Shown: positions 1-7,891 of the stretch, piece after piece
Layout of the letters: each line of letters opens with the position of its first letter
How positions within the stretch are numbered: position 1 is the first letter of the stretch
DNA from: CBDCWT01 sp965223305
GTDB lineage: Bacteria; Planctomycetota; Planctomycetia; Pirellulales; Pirellulaceae
Assembly: GCA_965223305.1 (NCBI GenBank)
Contig: CBDCWT010000025.1
Span: forward strand, 1 to 56,378
DNA: 56,378 nucleotides
Reading direction: 5' to 3'
Notes under the pieces: model-generated
What the model was told of the DNA's origin: nothing
Databases searched by the model: none
What the model saw: the letters and a program-made list of their open reading frames with translations, nothing else
Position numbers and translations under genes: made by a program

Positions 1-40
1 AAGCCGGGCCGTGGAGGGACCCCCGAACCATCAAGGGCCC

Positions 41-1528
41 CTAATCCCGTTCAGCCGTTCCGCGTAGCTCCTCAGCGTCGCCTCCATACTTGGCTTCCGG
101 AATCTCGGCCTCGTCCCGTTGACCACAGATCGCGTGGTCGATGGCAACCGTGTCTTCCTTGACCGGTTCGAATGGCGTGTCTTTGAATTCGGCGTGGGAG
201 GTAATTAACTCAATCACCTTCCGCTCAATGATCTGGTTGCGGAGCGAGTCCATCTGTCCCTTCTTTTCGAGCCGGGCCCGGACTCGCCTCGGCGAGTCCA
301 TGCTCTGGGCCGAGATCAAACGAATCTCGGCATCGAAATCCTCAGGCTCCGCGTCGATTTCCTCGTCTTCTGCGATCCTCTCCAAGATGAAATGTTCTTT
401 CAACGCACGCGACGTTGACGCCAAGCTGTTCTGGCGGAGTTGGTTCTGATGAGCCCGAATGACCTCGTCTGAGAATCCGCTGGCGCGGAGTTCCAATACT
501 GACCGGTCCAACTCGCGCCGCCCTTGGCGCCTCAGTAGGTCAGGAGGCAGTTCCCAGGTAGCCGACTCGGTCAAGATTCCGGTTATCTGCTCCCGAATCT
601 GTCGCTGTTGATGATAGGTCAGCTGCCGCTCTAGCTCGCCGCGGACTGCCTGGCGTAAGTCTTCCTCGTCCTCAAATCCTCCGATTCGATCTAGGAACGC
701 CGGAGTCATTTCCGGTAAGTCGAGTTGCTTGACGGCAGTTACCTCGATATCGGCGACGACTTCCTTGCCCCGCAGTTCCTCTCTTTCTGCCTCATCGCCG
801 ATCGTCACACGAGCTTCGCGGTGATCACCAGCCTGGGCTCCGATTACCAACTTGTCGAAGCCTTCGATGTTACCATCGCTGAAGCTGAGCTTCTCTCCAA
901 TAGTAACCGCCGATTCTTCGACCTCGGACACCACCTCGTTGTCGTCCTTGAAGTGAATTCGCAGGGCGACGCGGTCACCCTCTGCGGCCGCACGGTCCTT
1001 CACAGTCAGGCGGCCGTAGCGTGCTAGCAGTTCCCGGAGCTGTAGGTCGACTTCTTCGTCACTGTACTCGTGCGCGACTCGCTGCAGTTTCAGACCCTTC
1101 CACTCCGGCAATTCAAACTCCGGCCGCACTTCGATATCGAACTCGAACGTCATTGGGCCCGATTCGGGCAGGTCGATCGCCTCGAAATCGAAGTCGGGCT
1201 CGCTGATTGCCGAAAAATCGCACTCCTCGCTGGCTTGGGCCACGCAATCCATCAACAACGAACCCTTCACCTGCTTGCTCATCTGCTCGCGAAACCGACT
1301 CTCGACAAGCTTCCGCGGTGCCTTTCCCGGACGAAAGCCAGGGACCTCTGCGGAAGGTTGGAACTCGTCAAAGGCGTCCTTAAAGTACCGCTCAATGTCA
1401 TCGCGGCTGACCGACACCGTCACATGACGTTGACAAGGACTCGGTTCGTCGACCTTGACCTCCAGCGACAGCTTCGGCTTTTCCTTCTCGACGGGTTCCT
1501 CTGTGGGAAGATCAGTCTGGACAGCCAT
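41..1528 (-). CDS. tig: Trigger factor (ribosome-associated chaperone)
   Basis: 495 aa. Trigger factor binds the ribosome exit tunnel and shelters nascent chains; it also has a peptidyl-prolyl isomerase domain. The N-terminal ribosome-binding domain is clear: the signature loop reads GFRPGKAPRKL near residues 64-74. It is followed by a PPIase-like domain (about 180-270, with VTIGE and GDEAE segments) and a long helical, charged C-terminal chaperone domain. The extreme N-terminus (PTEEPVEKEKPK) is an extra acidic/lysine-rich leader, and the protein is somewhat longer than typical 430-450 aa homologues, as in other planctomycetes. The first ATG is used; only a weak AAGAG lies upstream. tRNA-Gly lies 42 nt upstream on the same strand and may be co-transcribed. 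Confidence 0.96.
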   Translation of the reverse strand: MAVQTDLPTEEPVEKEKPKLSLEVKVDEPSPCQRHVTVSVSRDDIERYFKDAFDEFQPSAEVPGFRPGKAPRKLVESRFREQMSKQVKGSLLMDCVAQASEECDFSAISEPDFDFEAIDLPESGPMTFEFDIEVRPEFELPEWKGLKLQRVAHEYSDEEVDLQLRELLARYGRLTVKDRAAAEGDRVALRIHFKDDNEVVSEVEESAVTIGEKLSFSDGNIEGFDKLVIGAQAGDHREARVTIGDEAEREELRGKEVVADIEVTAVKQLDLPEMTPAFLDRIGGFEDEEDLRQAVRGELERQLTYHQQRQIREQITGILTESATWELPPDLLRRQGRRELDRSVLELRASGFSDEVIRAHQNQLRQNSLASTSRALKEHFILERIAEDEEIDAEPEDFDAEIRLISAQSMDSPRRVRARLEKKGQMDSLRNQIIERKVIELITSHAEFKDTPFEPVKEDTVAIDHAICGQRDEAEIPEAKYGGDAEELRGTAERD

Positions 1529-1570
1529 CGAAGTGTCAAGCTCTTTCTGGAAGAGGGGTTAGGTGCACAG

Positions 1571-1643
1571 AGCGGGTGATGGGATTCGAACCCACGACAA
1601 CAACGTTGGCAACGTTGTGCTCTGCCAACTGAGCTACACCCGC
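1571..1643 (-). tRNA. tRNA-Gly (anticodon GCC)
   Basis: Read on the minus strand, the sequence folds into a full cloverleaf: acceptor GCGGGTG pairs with CACCCGC, the D arm is GCTC/GAGC, the anticodon stem CAACG/CGTTG holds the loop TTGCCAA with anticodon GCC, and the T arm is GTGGG-TTCGAAT-CCCAT. The discriminator base is T (U), as expected for bacterial glycine tRNA. CCA is not encoded. It sits just upstream of tig on the same strand. Confidence 0.96.
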
Positions 1644-1815
1644 ATATCGCGATCGTCGTCGCGCCCCCGCAGGGATGTTAAAGACAACGATACCGCCCGG
1701 AGTTATAACTTACGGATTATATGGTCGCATTTTGGCGTTGCAAGGGCAATTGGCCCGCGGCCAAACACCGCGTTATCACTTGCATTGAGACCCTCTCCAC
1801 CTTGAGGCCGGCCCC

Positions 1816-3864
1816 ATGATCGACAAACGGATCTTCCTCGCCTGGGCCGCCGCTTGGTACGCCTGTTGGCTGCCGGCTGGCTGTTCGCCACAACCACCAG
1901 CTACCTCCGCCGCCCAGCCAGACACTCCATCCAACCAGGAGGGCGACAACCAGCGGCGTCCTGACCAGGTGTCCCGGCCAACCAACCGGCTGGCCCAGGA
2001 GACCAGCCCCTACCTCTTGATGCATGCCCACAACCCAGTCGATTGGTTTCCCTGGGGACCGGCGGCGCTCGAGAAGGCCAAACGAGAGAATAAGGTGATT
2101 TTCCTGTCGGTTGGCTATTCAAGCTGCCATTGGTGCCACGTGATGGAACGAGAGTCGTTCATGGATCGCGAAATCGCCCAGTTTCTCAATGAGAACTTTG
2201 TGTGCATCAAAGTCGATCGAGAAGAGCGACCCGACGTGGACGCAATCTATATGAAAGCGGTGCAGATCTTCGGCCAACTAAGTGGCGGCGGCGCTCGCGG
2301 CGGGTGGCCCATGTCGGCTTTCCTGACGCCTCAGGCAGAGCCGTTCTTCGGCGGGACTTACTTTCCCGCCCGCGACGGTGATCGGCCTGGGATACTAGGA
2401 TTCCTGACTTTGATCCGCCGCATCCAGGACCTCTGGCGCGAGCGGCCTGATGATCTCAAGCGGGACGCTGCCACTTTGACCCGTCTTGTGAAAAGTGAAT
2501 TTGACGCCAAACGGTCCGACAGCACGACTCCTCTCGATAGTTCGATTTCCTCGCGTACGCTTAACTCGCTCGCGGAGCGCTACGATCCCGAGTTCGGCGG
2601 CTTCGGCTACAACCCCGCACAGCCTGCTCAACCGAAATTCCCCGAGCCGTCCAATCTGCTGTTCCTGATCCACGGGCTGTCATCGGACGGCCTGAGTGCT
2701 GCCGAACGAAAACGCGCCCGAGAAATGTTGATCGGTAGTCTGGACCACATGGCGTTGGGCGGAATTCGGGACCATTTGGGCGGGGGCTTTCATCGCTACA
2801 GCGTCGACCGCTTTTGGCGGATTCCCCACTTCGAGAAGATGCTCTACGACAACGGGCAGCTGGCGACGATCTACGCCGAGGCATTTCGGATCACGGCCCG
2901 AGCAGACTATCGTCGCGTGGTTGAAGAGTTGCTGGAGTTCGTTCAGCAGGAGATGCTGGACGATGACGGTGGATTCTACTCGGCGCTCGATGCAGAATCC
3001 GAGAATGAGGAGGGCAAGTTCTATCGCTGGGAGAAATCGGTCGTCGAGGAGTTAACCGCTGGTAGCGATTCGACGTTGTTCCAGGACACGTACGGACTCT
3101 CGGCTCGGCCGAACTTCGAGCAAAAATTCTACGCCCTGCAACTGAAACAACCTCTTGAGGACATCGCCGCGGCGCAAGGTCTCTCGATCGCCGAACTCGA
3201 AGCCCGCCTGCATCCGCTCCGGAAGAAGTTGCTGGCAGCGCGGAACCAGCGGGAGCGGCCGTTAACGGACACCAAGATTCTGACTAGCTGGAACGGTTTG
3301 ATGATTCGCGGTTTCGCCGACGCCGGTCGGGTGCTCGAAAAGCCTGAGTATATCGACGTCGCGGTGCGGGCTGCGGAATTCATGCTGGACGAACTGCGCC
3401 AAGACGACAGCCGTCTGCTGAGAACCTATCGCGACGGCGTCGCCAAGCTCAATGCCTACCTGGACGACTATGCCTTCTTCGTCGACGGTCTCATTGCGCT
3501 GTATCGGGCGACCGCTGACCGAAAATGGCTTGATGCAGCAGATCGGCTGACCGCGAAGCAGATCGAGCTCTTTTGGGATCCGCAACACGGCGGGTTTTTC
3601 TTCACATCAGGAGACCACGAGTCATTGATTGCCCGTGGTCGTGATCCGGTCGACGGTGCAGAACCGTCGGGGAACTCCGTGTCCGCGGAGAACCTCGTTT
3701 TCCTCGCGGAAGCGTTGAAAAAACGGGATTATTTGGACAAGGCCGAGCGGGTATTGCAGTCCACCGCTGGGCTGCTTGAGGCGGCGCCGTCGGCGGCGCC
3801 CAGGATGGCGATCGCCCTCGATCGCTGGCTGCTCGTCAGTAAATCGATGAAGGCAACTGATTGA
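1816..3864 (+). CDS. Exported DUF255 / thioredoxin-fold protein (YyaL/SPATA20 type)
   Basis: 682 aa. The N-terminus has a hydrophobic leader ending in LPAGC (Cys23), which resembles a lipobox with an unusual Pro at -3, so the protein is probably a periplasmic lipoprotein. After a Pro/Gln-rich linker comes the DUF255 thioredoxin-like domain: SVGYSSCHWCHVM gives the CHWC pair at Cys104 and Cys107, followed by IKVDREERPD and GGWPMSAFLTP. The rest (about 230-670) is an alpha/alpha-toroid like N-acylglucosamine 2-epimerases and cellobiose epimerases. The family is common but its biochemical role is not settled; a redox or thiol function is inferred from CxxC. The downstream YHS protein overlaps or directly follows it, suggesting co-expression. 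No frameshift is seen. Confidence 0.93.
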   Translation: MIDKRIFLAWAAAWYACWLPAGCSPQPPATSAAQPDTPSNQEGDNQRRPDQVSRPTNRLAQETSPYLLMHAHNPVDWFPWGPAALEKAKRENKVIFLSVGYSSCHWCHVMERESFMDREIAQFLNENFVCIKVDREERPDVDAIYMKAVQIFGQLSGGGARGGWPMSAFLTPQAEPFFGGTYFPARDGDRPGILGFLTLIRRIQDLWRERPDDLKRDAATLTRLVKSEFDAKRSDSTTPLDSSISSRTLNSLAERYDPEFGGFGYNPAQPAQPKFPEPSNLLFLIHGLSSDGLSAAERKRAREMLIGSLDHMALGGIRDHLGGGFHRYSVDRFWRIPHFEKMLYDNGQLATIYAEAFRITARADYRRVVEELLEFVQQEMLDDDGGFYSALDAESENEEGKFYRWEKSVVEELTAGSDSTLFQDTYGLSARPNFEQKFYALQLKQPLEDIAAAQGLSIAELEARLHPLRKKLLAARNQRERPLTDTKILTSWNGLMIRGFADAGRVLEKPEYIDVAVRAAEFMLDELRQDDSRLLRTYRDGVAKLNAYLDDYAFFVDGLIALYRATADRKWLDAADRLTAKQIELFWDPQHGGFFFTSGDHESLIARGRDPVDGAEPSGNSVSAENLVFLAEALKKRDYLDKAERVLQSTAGLLEAAPSAAPRMAIALDRWLLVSKSMKATD

Positions 3865-3875
3865 AGAGGATTCCC

Positions 3876-4592
3876 ATGTACAACTGCCGACAGCTACGGG
3901 GCGCGGTGATTGTGGTGTGGTTCTGCTCGAGCGGTATCCTGTGCGGCGGGGATCGTTCTTCCCGGGAGAAAGACCAGGACGCGCTGCAGCCCCTGCAGTG
4001 GATCGTCGGGCAGTGGGACGGAGTTGGACAGCCCCGCCGTGGTTCGACCCGAGGCGCGTGGCAGGAAGCATCGACGTGGACGTGGAATTTCGATGAGTCG
4101 AGGGCCACGATCCGCTTCCGCACTAACAAGGGAAAGTACTTGAGGGCCGGCACGCTGAGACCCCTGGCGGAACCCGGGAAATTCGAACTGCTGGCCACGC
4201 CTCCCGGTCACGAGAAGCCCTTGCGATTCTCGGGTGCACTAGAGTCTCAGCCGGCCGGAACGGCCGCAAGGCTTGTGCTCAGCAGCGCCGAGCCATCCGC
4301 TGGTCAGCCCGCTCGGGTTACCATTCGGCAGGCGGCAGGGGGGGATCGTCTCCTCTTGCTCTACGAACGTAAGACGGCTGGCAACCGCTTCACGCGGCTA
4401 GCTGAAGTGGGGTACACGCGGCAGGGAAGTGGCTTCGGCAGAGGGACTAGCTTTGTCGAGTGCGTCGTCACGGGAGGTCTTGGGACGATTCCAGTGACCT
4501 ACCAAGGAAAGACCTACTATGTCTGCTGCTCCGGTTGCCGTGACTATTTCAACGAGAATCCGGCCGCCGTGCTCGAAGAGCGAGCCGAATAA
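3876..4592 (+). CDS. Exported protein with C-terminal YHS/TRASH-like metal-binding domain
   Basis: 238 aa from the ATG at 3876, chosen because GAAGAGGA sits 5 nt upstream; a TTG at 3861 would overlap the previous stop. A signal peptide is visible (hydrophobic segment GAVIVVWFCSSGILCGG). The middle, about 40-180, begins LQWIVGQWDGVG and looks like a beta-rich DUF1579-like or lipocalin-like domain. The C-terminus reads GKTYYVCCSGCRDYFNENP, the classic YHS/TRASH pattern with closely spaced cysteines that binds metals such as copper or iron in other proteins. Its placement 11 nt after a CxxC thioredoxin-like gene suggests a joint redox or metal-handling role in the periplasm (inference). Confidence 0.82.
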   Translation: MYNCRQLRGAVIVVWFCSSGILCGGDRSSREKDQDALQPLQWIVGQWDGVGQPRRGSTRGAWQEASTWTWNFDESRATIRFRTNKGKYLRAGTLRPLAEPGKFELLATPPGHEKPLRFSGALESQPAGTAARLVLSSAEPSAGQPARVTIRQAAGGDRLLLLYERKTAGNRFTRLAEVGYTRQGSGFGRGTSFVECVVTGGLGTIPVTYQGKTYYVCCSGCRDYFNENPAAVLEERAE

Positions 4593-4625
4593 GGCTGGCT
4601 CCCAATTGAAAGACTACGCCGTTCT

Positions 4626-4733
4626 GTAGCCGAACTCGCCAGAGTTTGGCGAACTGTGAACTCGCCAGATTTTGGTGGAGTGCCAAATTCTGGCGAATTC
4701 GGCTACGACTCTGGTGAATTCGAATTCGGCTAC
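4626..4733. repeat. Palindromic dispersed repeat (GTAGCCGAA family), copy a
   Basis: The sequence opens GTAGCCGAACTCGCCAGAG and returns in inverted form as TGGCGAATTCGGCTAC, followed by an extra partial unit. Related copies lie at 24615, 32571 (half), 41002, 42582 and 45176, all intergenic. The arrangement resembles REP/BIME elements: short imperfect palindromes next to gene ends. Confidence 0.85.
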
Positions 4734-4773
4734 GATCGGATAGCGGCCAGACGTTAGGGAAAAAAGTCCTTAA

Positions 4774-4947
4774 CCCGGATTATTCATGAAGATCGTCGCG
4801 AGAGGTTGTAAGTACGTTCGTGGCAAGGAAAGCGAGCAATTCTTCCGCAGGCGTATTGTAGCAATACGTCGAGGGAGAATTGTGAAGTATGACGAAGCCA
4901 CGGATGGACTTACGACTTCGCAGCAGATCGCTCATGAATAATCCGGG
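4774..4947. mobile_element. 174-bp MITE-like element, copy 1, with TTAA target duplication
   Basis: The ends are inverted repeats: CCCGGATTATTCATGA at the left and its exact complement at the right. Both sides are flanked by TTAA (4770-4773 and 4948-4951), a 4-bp target duplication. The interior is also partly palindromic, with CGTATTG/CAATACG at its centre, so the whole unit could fold into one long hairpin. A second 174-bp copy at 42736-42909 differs at about seven positions. It has no coding capacity, so mobilisation would need a transposase from elsewhere. Confidence 0.9.
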
Positions 4948-4973
4948 TTAACGGCGTGTCCTCACCGTAGCCC

Positions 4974-5369
4974 TTAGCTACCAGGGAATGGTCCGGCGGA
5001 GCGGCCGTATTTGCTGTGACCGCGAGTCCACAACAAGGCCCTCGCTCGCCGCAGTGACTTCAGGTCCTGTTCCGCTTCGAGCAAACACATTCTTGTCCGC
5101 TGTAGCGTCACCGGAAAGACCTCGCGTGGAAATCGTTCGTAGTCTTTGATGCGTTCCTGCAACATCTTGATCGTGACTTTCAGCAGCTGGATGTCGTTGG
5201 AGATCTGGCGGGCGTCGCTGACTCTGTTGACCAGCGGCAAGCTACTATGGTGCTGCGGGCCTAGGGCCGCGATCGAGCCCACAGCCGGCCCGTGGGCGAA
5301 CGCTTGCTGCGCCCAAAGTGCCAGGACAAGGGAAACTGCGGACAAAGCGGCGAGCGGGGTGGAACGCAT
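4974..5369 (-). CDS. Small exported helical protein, unknown function
   Basis: 131 aa. It has a clear Sec signal peptide (MRSTPLAALSAVSLVLALWA, cleavage probably after AFA before HGPAV). The mature part carries a heptad-like helical stretch (ISNDIQLLKVTIKMLQERIKDYE, then LQRTRMCLLEAEQDLKSLRR), likely a coiled coil. I do not recognise a family. It stands alone: the MITE-like element lies just beyond its 3' end, and about 240 bp without a gene separate it from the oxidoreductase upstream. Signal peptide, helix periodicity and consistent codon use support it being real. Confidence 0.72.
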   Translation of the reverse strand: MRSTPLAALSAVSLVLALWAQQAFAHGPAVGSIAALGPQHHSSLPLVNRVSDARQISNDIQLLKVTIKMLQERIKDYERFPREVFPVTLQRTRMCLLEAEQDLKSLRRARALLWTRGHSKYGRSAGPFPGS

Positions 5370-5612
5370 GGGACGTCTCCCAGAAGAGAGGAAGAGAGTC
5401 TGAAGAAGAGGAGCTAGTTTCCACCCTAACTGGGCAAGTCGTCGTTACAACGGCTGCGGTGCGGCGGGCGCGGCACTTGTCCCTCGCCGGGTTGCACTGG
5501 GTCGGTTCTGCTGAATAGAAGGCCGCACCCGAGAGCGGCCCCGTCACCGGCCCCATGCACCTGGTGCGAGTTCCTGTGCGGCTGACAAGCCAGGCGGGAA
5601 GCGAAGGTGTTC

Positions 5613-6605
5613 TCAAACCGCTTCCCAGGCACCGCTGCGGGCGCTGCGGAAAACGGCTTCGATGACGAGCATGTTGGCCACCGCGTCCTCGATAGGTGTT
5701 GGTACGTCCGTGTCTTCTAAGATCGACTGGTTGAACAGATCTCCCTGCGCGGTGTACTGGTCACAAGTCGGGAAAACCAGTTCCTCGATTTGACCGGACT
5801 CGTCTTGCTGCCACATCAGCGTCGGACGATCCGGAGGGGAATTGAAGGGCATCTCCAGTTCGAGCCGACCTCGGTCACCGAATGCGTGGACTCTCTGGTA
5901 GGGTGCCAGCTGCGTGGCACAGGTGAAGGTGGCCGTTCCGTCTCCGAAGTCCAGGATCGCGGATGTGAGTCGGTCTGTGTTGAACCGCGGGTCCACTTCG
6001 GCTATTCCGAACGCCCGAACTGGTTCGCTGCGGAAGAGAAACCGGGAGAGCGAGATCGGGTAGCAGCCGATGTCCATCAGGCCGCCGCCGCCCAATTCCG
6101 CCATGTTGCGGATGTTGTCCGCTGCATCGTTGAAGTAGGAAAAAAACGAGTGAATCGTGCGCAACTTCCCGATCCCGCCAGTCTCAACGATTTCCCGTGC
6201 GCGCTGCCAACGCGGCTGGTGACGGTACATGAACGCTTCCATCAGCTTGAGGTGGGGGTGTTGTTTGCCCACCTCGACCAGTTGCCTGCCCTCGTCGGAC
6301 GACAACCCGATCGGCTTCTCGCAAAGGACGTGTTTCCCTGCCTGCAGGGATCTGATCGACCAGTCCACGTGGAGGTGATTGGGGAGCGGATTGTAGATGA
6401 CGTCGACGTTCGGGTCGGCCAACAGTTCTTCGTAGGAACCGTAAGCACGTTGGATGCCCAGCCGATCGGCCGCTTTCCGAGCCCGGGCTAGGTCGCGCGA
6501 GGCAATGGCCACCACTTCCGCCGCGCTACACTGCTGAACGGCTGGGATGACTTTCTCGGTTGCAATGCGGGCCGTGCTAAGAATCCCCCACCTTATTTTC
6601 GTCAT
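5613..6605 (-). CDS. Gfo/Idh/MocA family NAD(P)-dependent oxidoreductase
   Basis: 330 aa from the ATG at 6605 (MTKIRWGILSTARIA); GGGAG lies upstream, and an upstream in-frame ATG would add a leader that does not fit the family. The N-terminal Rossmann domain shows WGILSTARIA and later VDVIYNPLPNHLHVDWS and the conserved CEKPIGLS with the catalytic-region lysine in the EKP motif. The C-terminal alpha/beta domain contains GGGGLMDIGCYPISLSRFL, also typical of the family. Members oxidise or reduce sugars and polyols; substrate is not predictable from sequence. No signal peptide, so cytoplasmic. No obvious operon partner. Confidence 0.93.
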   Translation of the reverse strand: MTKIRWGILSTARIATEKVIPAVQQCSAAEVVAIASRDLARARKAADRLGIQRAYGSYEELLADPNVDVIYNPLPNHLHVDWSIRSLQAGKHVLCEKPIGLSSDEGRQLVEVGKQHPHLKLMEAFMYRHQPRWQRAREIVETGGIGKLRTIHSFFSYFNDAADNIRNMAELGGGGLMDIGCYPISLSRFLFRSEPVRAFGIAEVDPRFNTDRLTSAILDFGDGTATFTCATQLAPYQRVHAFGDRGRLELEMPFNSPPDRPTLMWQQDESGQIEELVFPTCDQYTAQGDLFNQSILEDTDVPTPIEDAVANMLVIEAVFRSARSGAWEAV

Positions 6606-6800
6606 GGCTTTAGTGCTCCCGCTATGTTGACGCCTGGTGCTAGCGTCGGCAGAAATCAGCCGACGATTGTACACCAGCTCGTGTTGCGAATCCTGTCCCC
6701 AACCGGTACGGTGAAGCGCGGTGGAAAGTCGCCGGGCGCTTTCAAAGTTCCGCTAGAGCGAGGCTTCTGTCCAGCCGTCCGTTCTTATCGGTTCGGTCTG

Positions 6801-6825
6801 GGAGGGCGAGGCTCCTGCCGAGCCG
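6801..6825. repeat. Short palindromic repeat (GGCTCCTGCCGAGCC family)
   Basis: GGAGGGCGAGGCTCCTGCCGAGCC contains GGCTC/GAGCC arms. Near-identical copies occur at about 45043-45067 and, diverged, at 19880-19905. It lies about 85 bp before the DUF1571 gene; the rest of the 6606-6909 spacer shows nothing else that I can name. Confidence 0.6.
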
Positions 6826-6909
6826 AATCGAAGGAAGCAAGAGTGGCTCCGCAGGGAGCTCCCAGGTGTCGGCGGCGAGCAAAACAGCTTTGAGAGGAGT
6901 CACAGAGGC

Positions 6910-7833
6910 ATGGAAACCACAGCCCGACGGAGCGGCTTTCGACGTGAGTTCCTGGCTGCTGGAACGGTGTTGGCGCTGTTGCTGATGGCGGTTTGTTGCC
7001 CGCCACTGGAAACTCAACTGGCTGCCACGCCTCTTGCCGAGCGCGGCAACAGCGGAGAGACGCCGCGCGGTGACGCGCTGAACTCGGCCGGCCGGGTGAG
7101 TGTCACCGGCGACACTCATCCACTCCGACCGGCGCTCGAGATCGCCCGCCGGACACTCCAACATCTGCGCACCAGCGTCGATGACTACACAGCTATCTTG
7201 ATCAAGCGAGAACGGATTGGCGATAGATTGGGCGAGCACCAATTTATGGAAGCCAAGTTTCGCCCTCGCAAGCTGGCCGGAGAACACGTTGTCACGCCAC
7301 TGTCTGTCTACTTGAAGTTTCTCAAACCGAAATCTTCCGCAGGACGTGAGGTCATTTGGATCGAGGGAAAAAACCGGGGTAAGCTTCTTGCCCACGAAGG
7401 TGGATTCAAGAACCTGCTGACGGTTCGACTCAAACCAGATAATCCACTGGCGATGTTCGGGCAAAGGTACCCAATCACCGAAATCGGCATCGAGAACTTG
7501 ATCGTGAAGCTGATTGAAAAAGGCGAACGGGATATGCAACACGGCGAATGCAACGTCCGTATCGCCGCCGGAGCCAAGGTAGCAGAACGCCTCTGTACGA
7601 TGATTCAAGTCGATCATCCGAAACGCCGACCCTACTTCGATTTCTGGCGAGCCCGCATCTTCATCGACGAGGAGCTCCAGCTTCCCATCCGCTACGCAGC
7701 GTGGTCTTGGCCGGAAGTGGAAGGCGGAGAACCTCTCCTGATTGAGGAATACACCTACTCGCGCTTGCAGCTCAATGTGGGTCTTACCGACCGTGATTTC
7801 GATACGGACAACAGCGACTACAACTTTCCGTAG
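6910..7833 (+). CDS. DUF1571 family exported protein
   Basis: 307 aa. An N-terminal membrane or signal segment (about residues 15-32: FLAAGTVLALLLMAVCC) is followed by a low-complexity linker and then the DUF1571 region from about 80: DDYTAILIKRERIGDRL, FMEAKFRPRK, TPLSVYLKFLKPKSSAGREVIWIEG and the terminal RYAAWSWPEVEGGEPLLIEEYTYSRLQLNVGLTDRDFD. DUF1571 proteins are abundant in planctomycetes, exported, and related in fold to outer-membrane lipoprotein-sorting (LolB/LolA-like) proteins; their exact job is unknown. It stands alone between convergent and divergent neighbours. Confidence 0.88.
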   Translation: METTARRSGFRREFLAAGTVLALLLMAVCCPPLETQLAATPLAERGNSGETPRGDALNSAGRVSVTGDTHPLRPALEIARRTLQHLRTSVDDYTAILIKRERIGDRLGEHQFMEAKFRPRKLAGEHVVTPLSVYLKFLKPKSSAGREVIWIEGKNRGKLLAHEGGFKNLLTVRLKPDNPLAMFGQRYPITEIGIENLIVKLIEKGERDMQHGECNVRIAAGAKVAERLCTMIQVDHPKRRPYFDFWRARIFIDEELQLPIRYAAWSWPEVEGGEPLLIEEYTYSRLQLNVGLTDRDFDTDNSDYNFP

Positions 7834-7891
7834 TCGTGTGCACCGTCACAAGTCTGCATGGTGTCGGTCTACAGGGGAGAAGAAATGGCAG

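Noticed and set aside
5245..5616. 123-aa minus-strand open frame upstream of the small exported protein.
   Set aside because: Arg/Pro/Thr-rich shadow-like composition and partial overlap with the signal-peptide gene in another frame.
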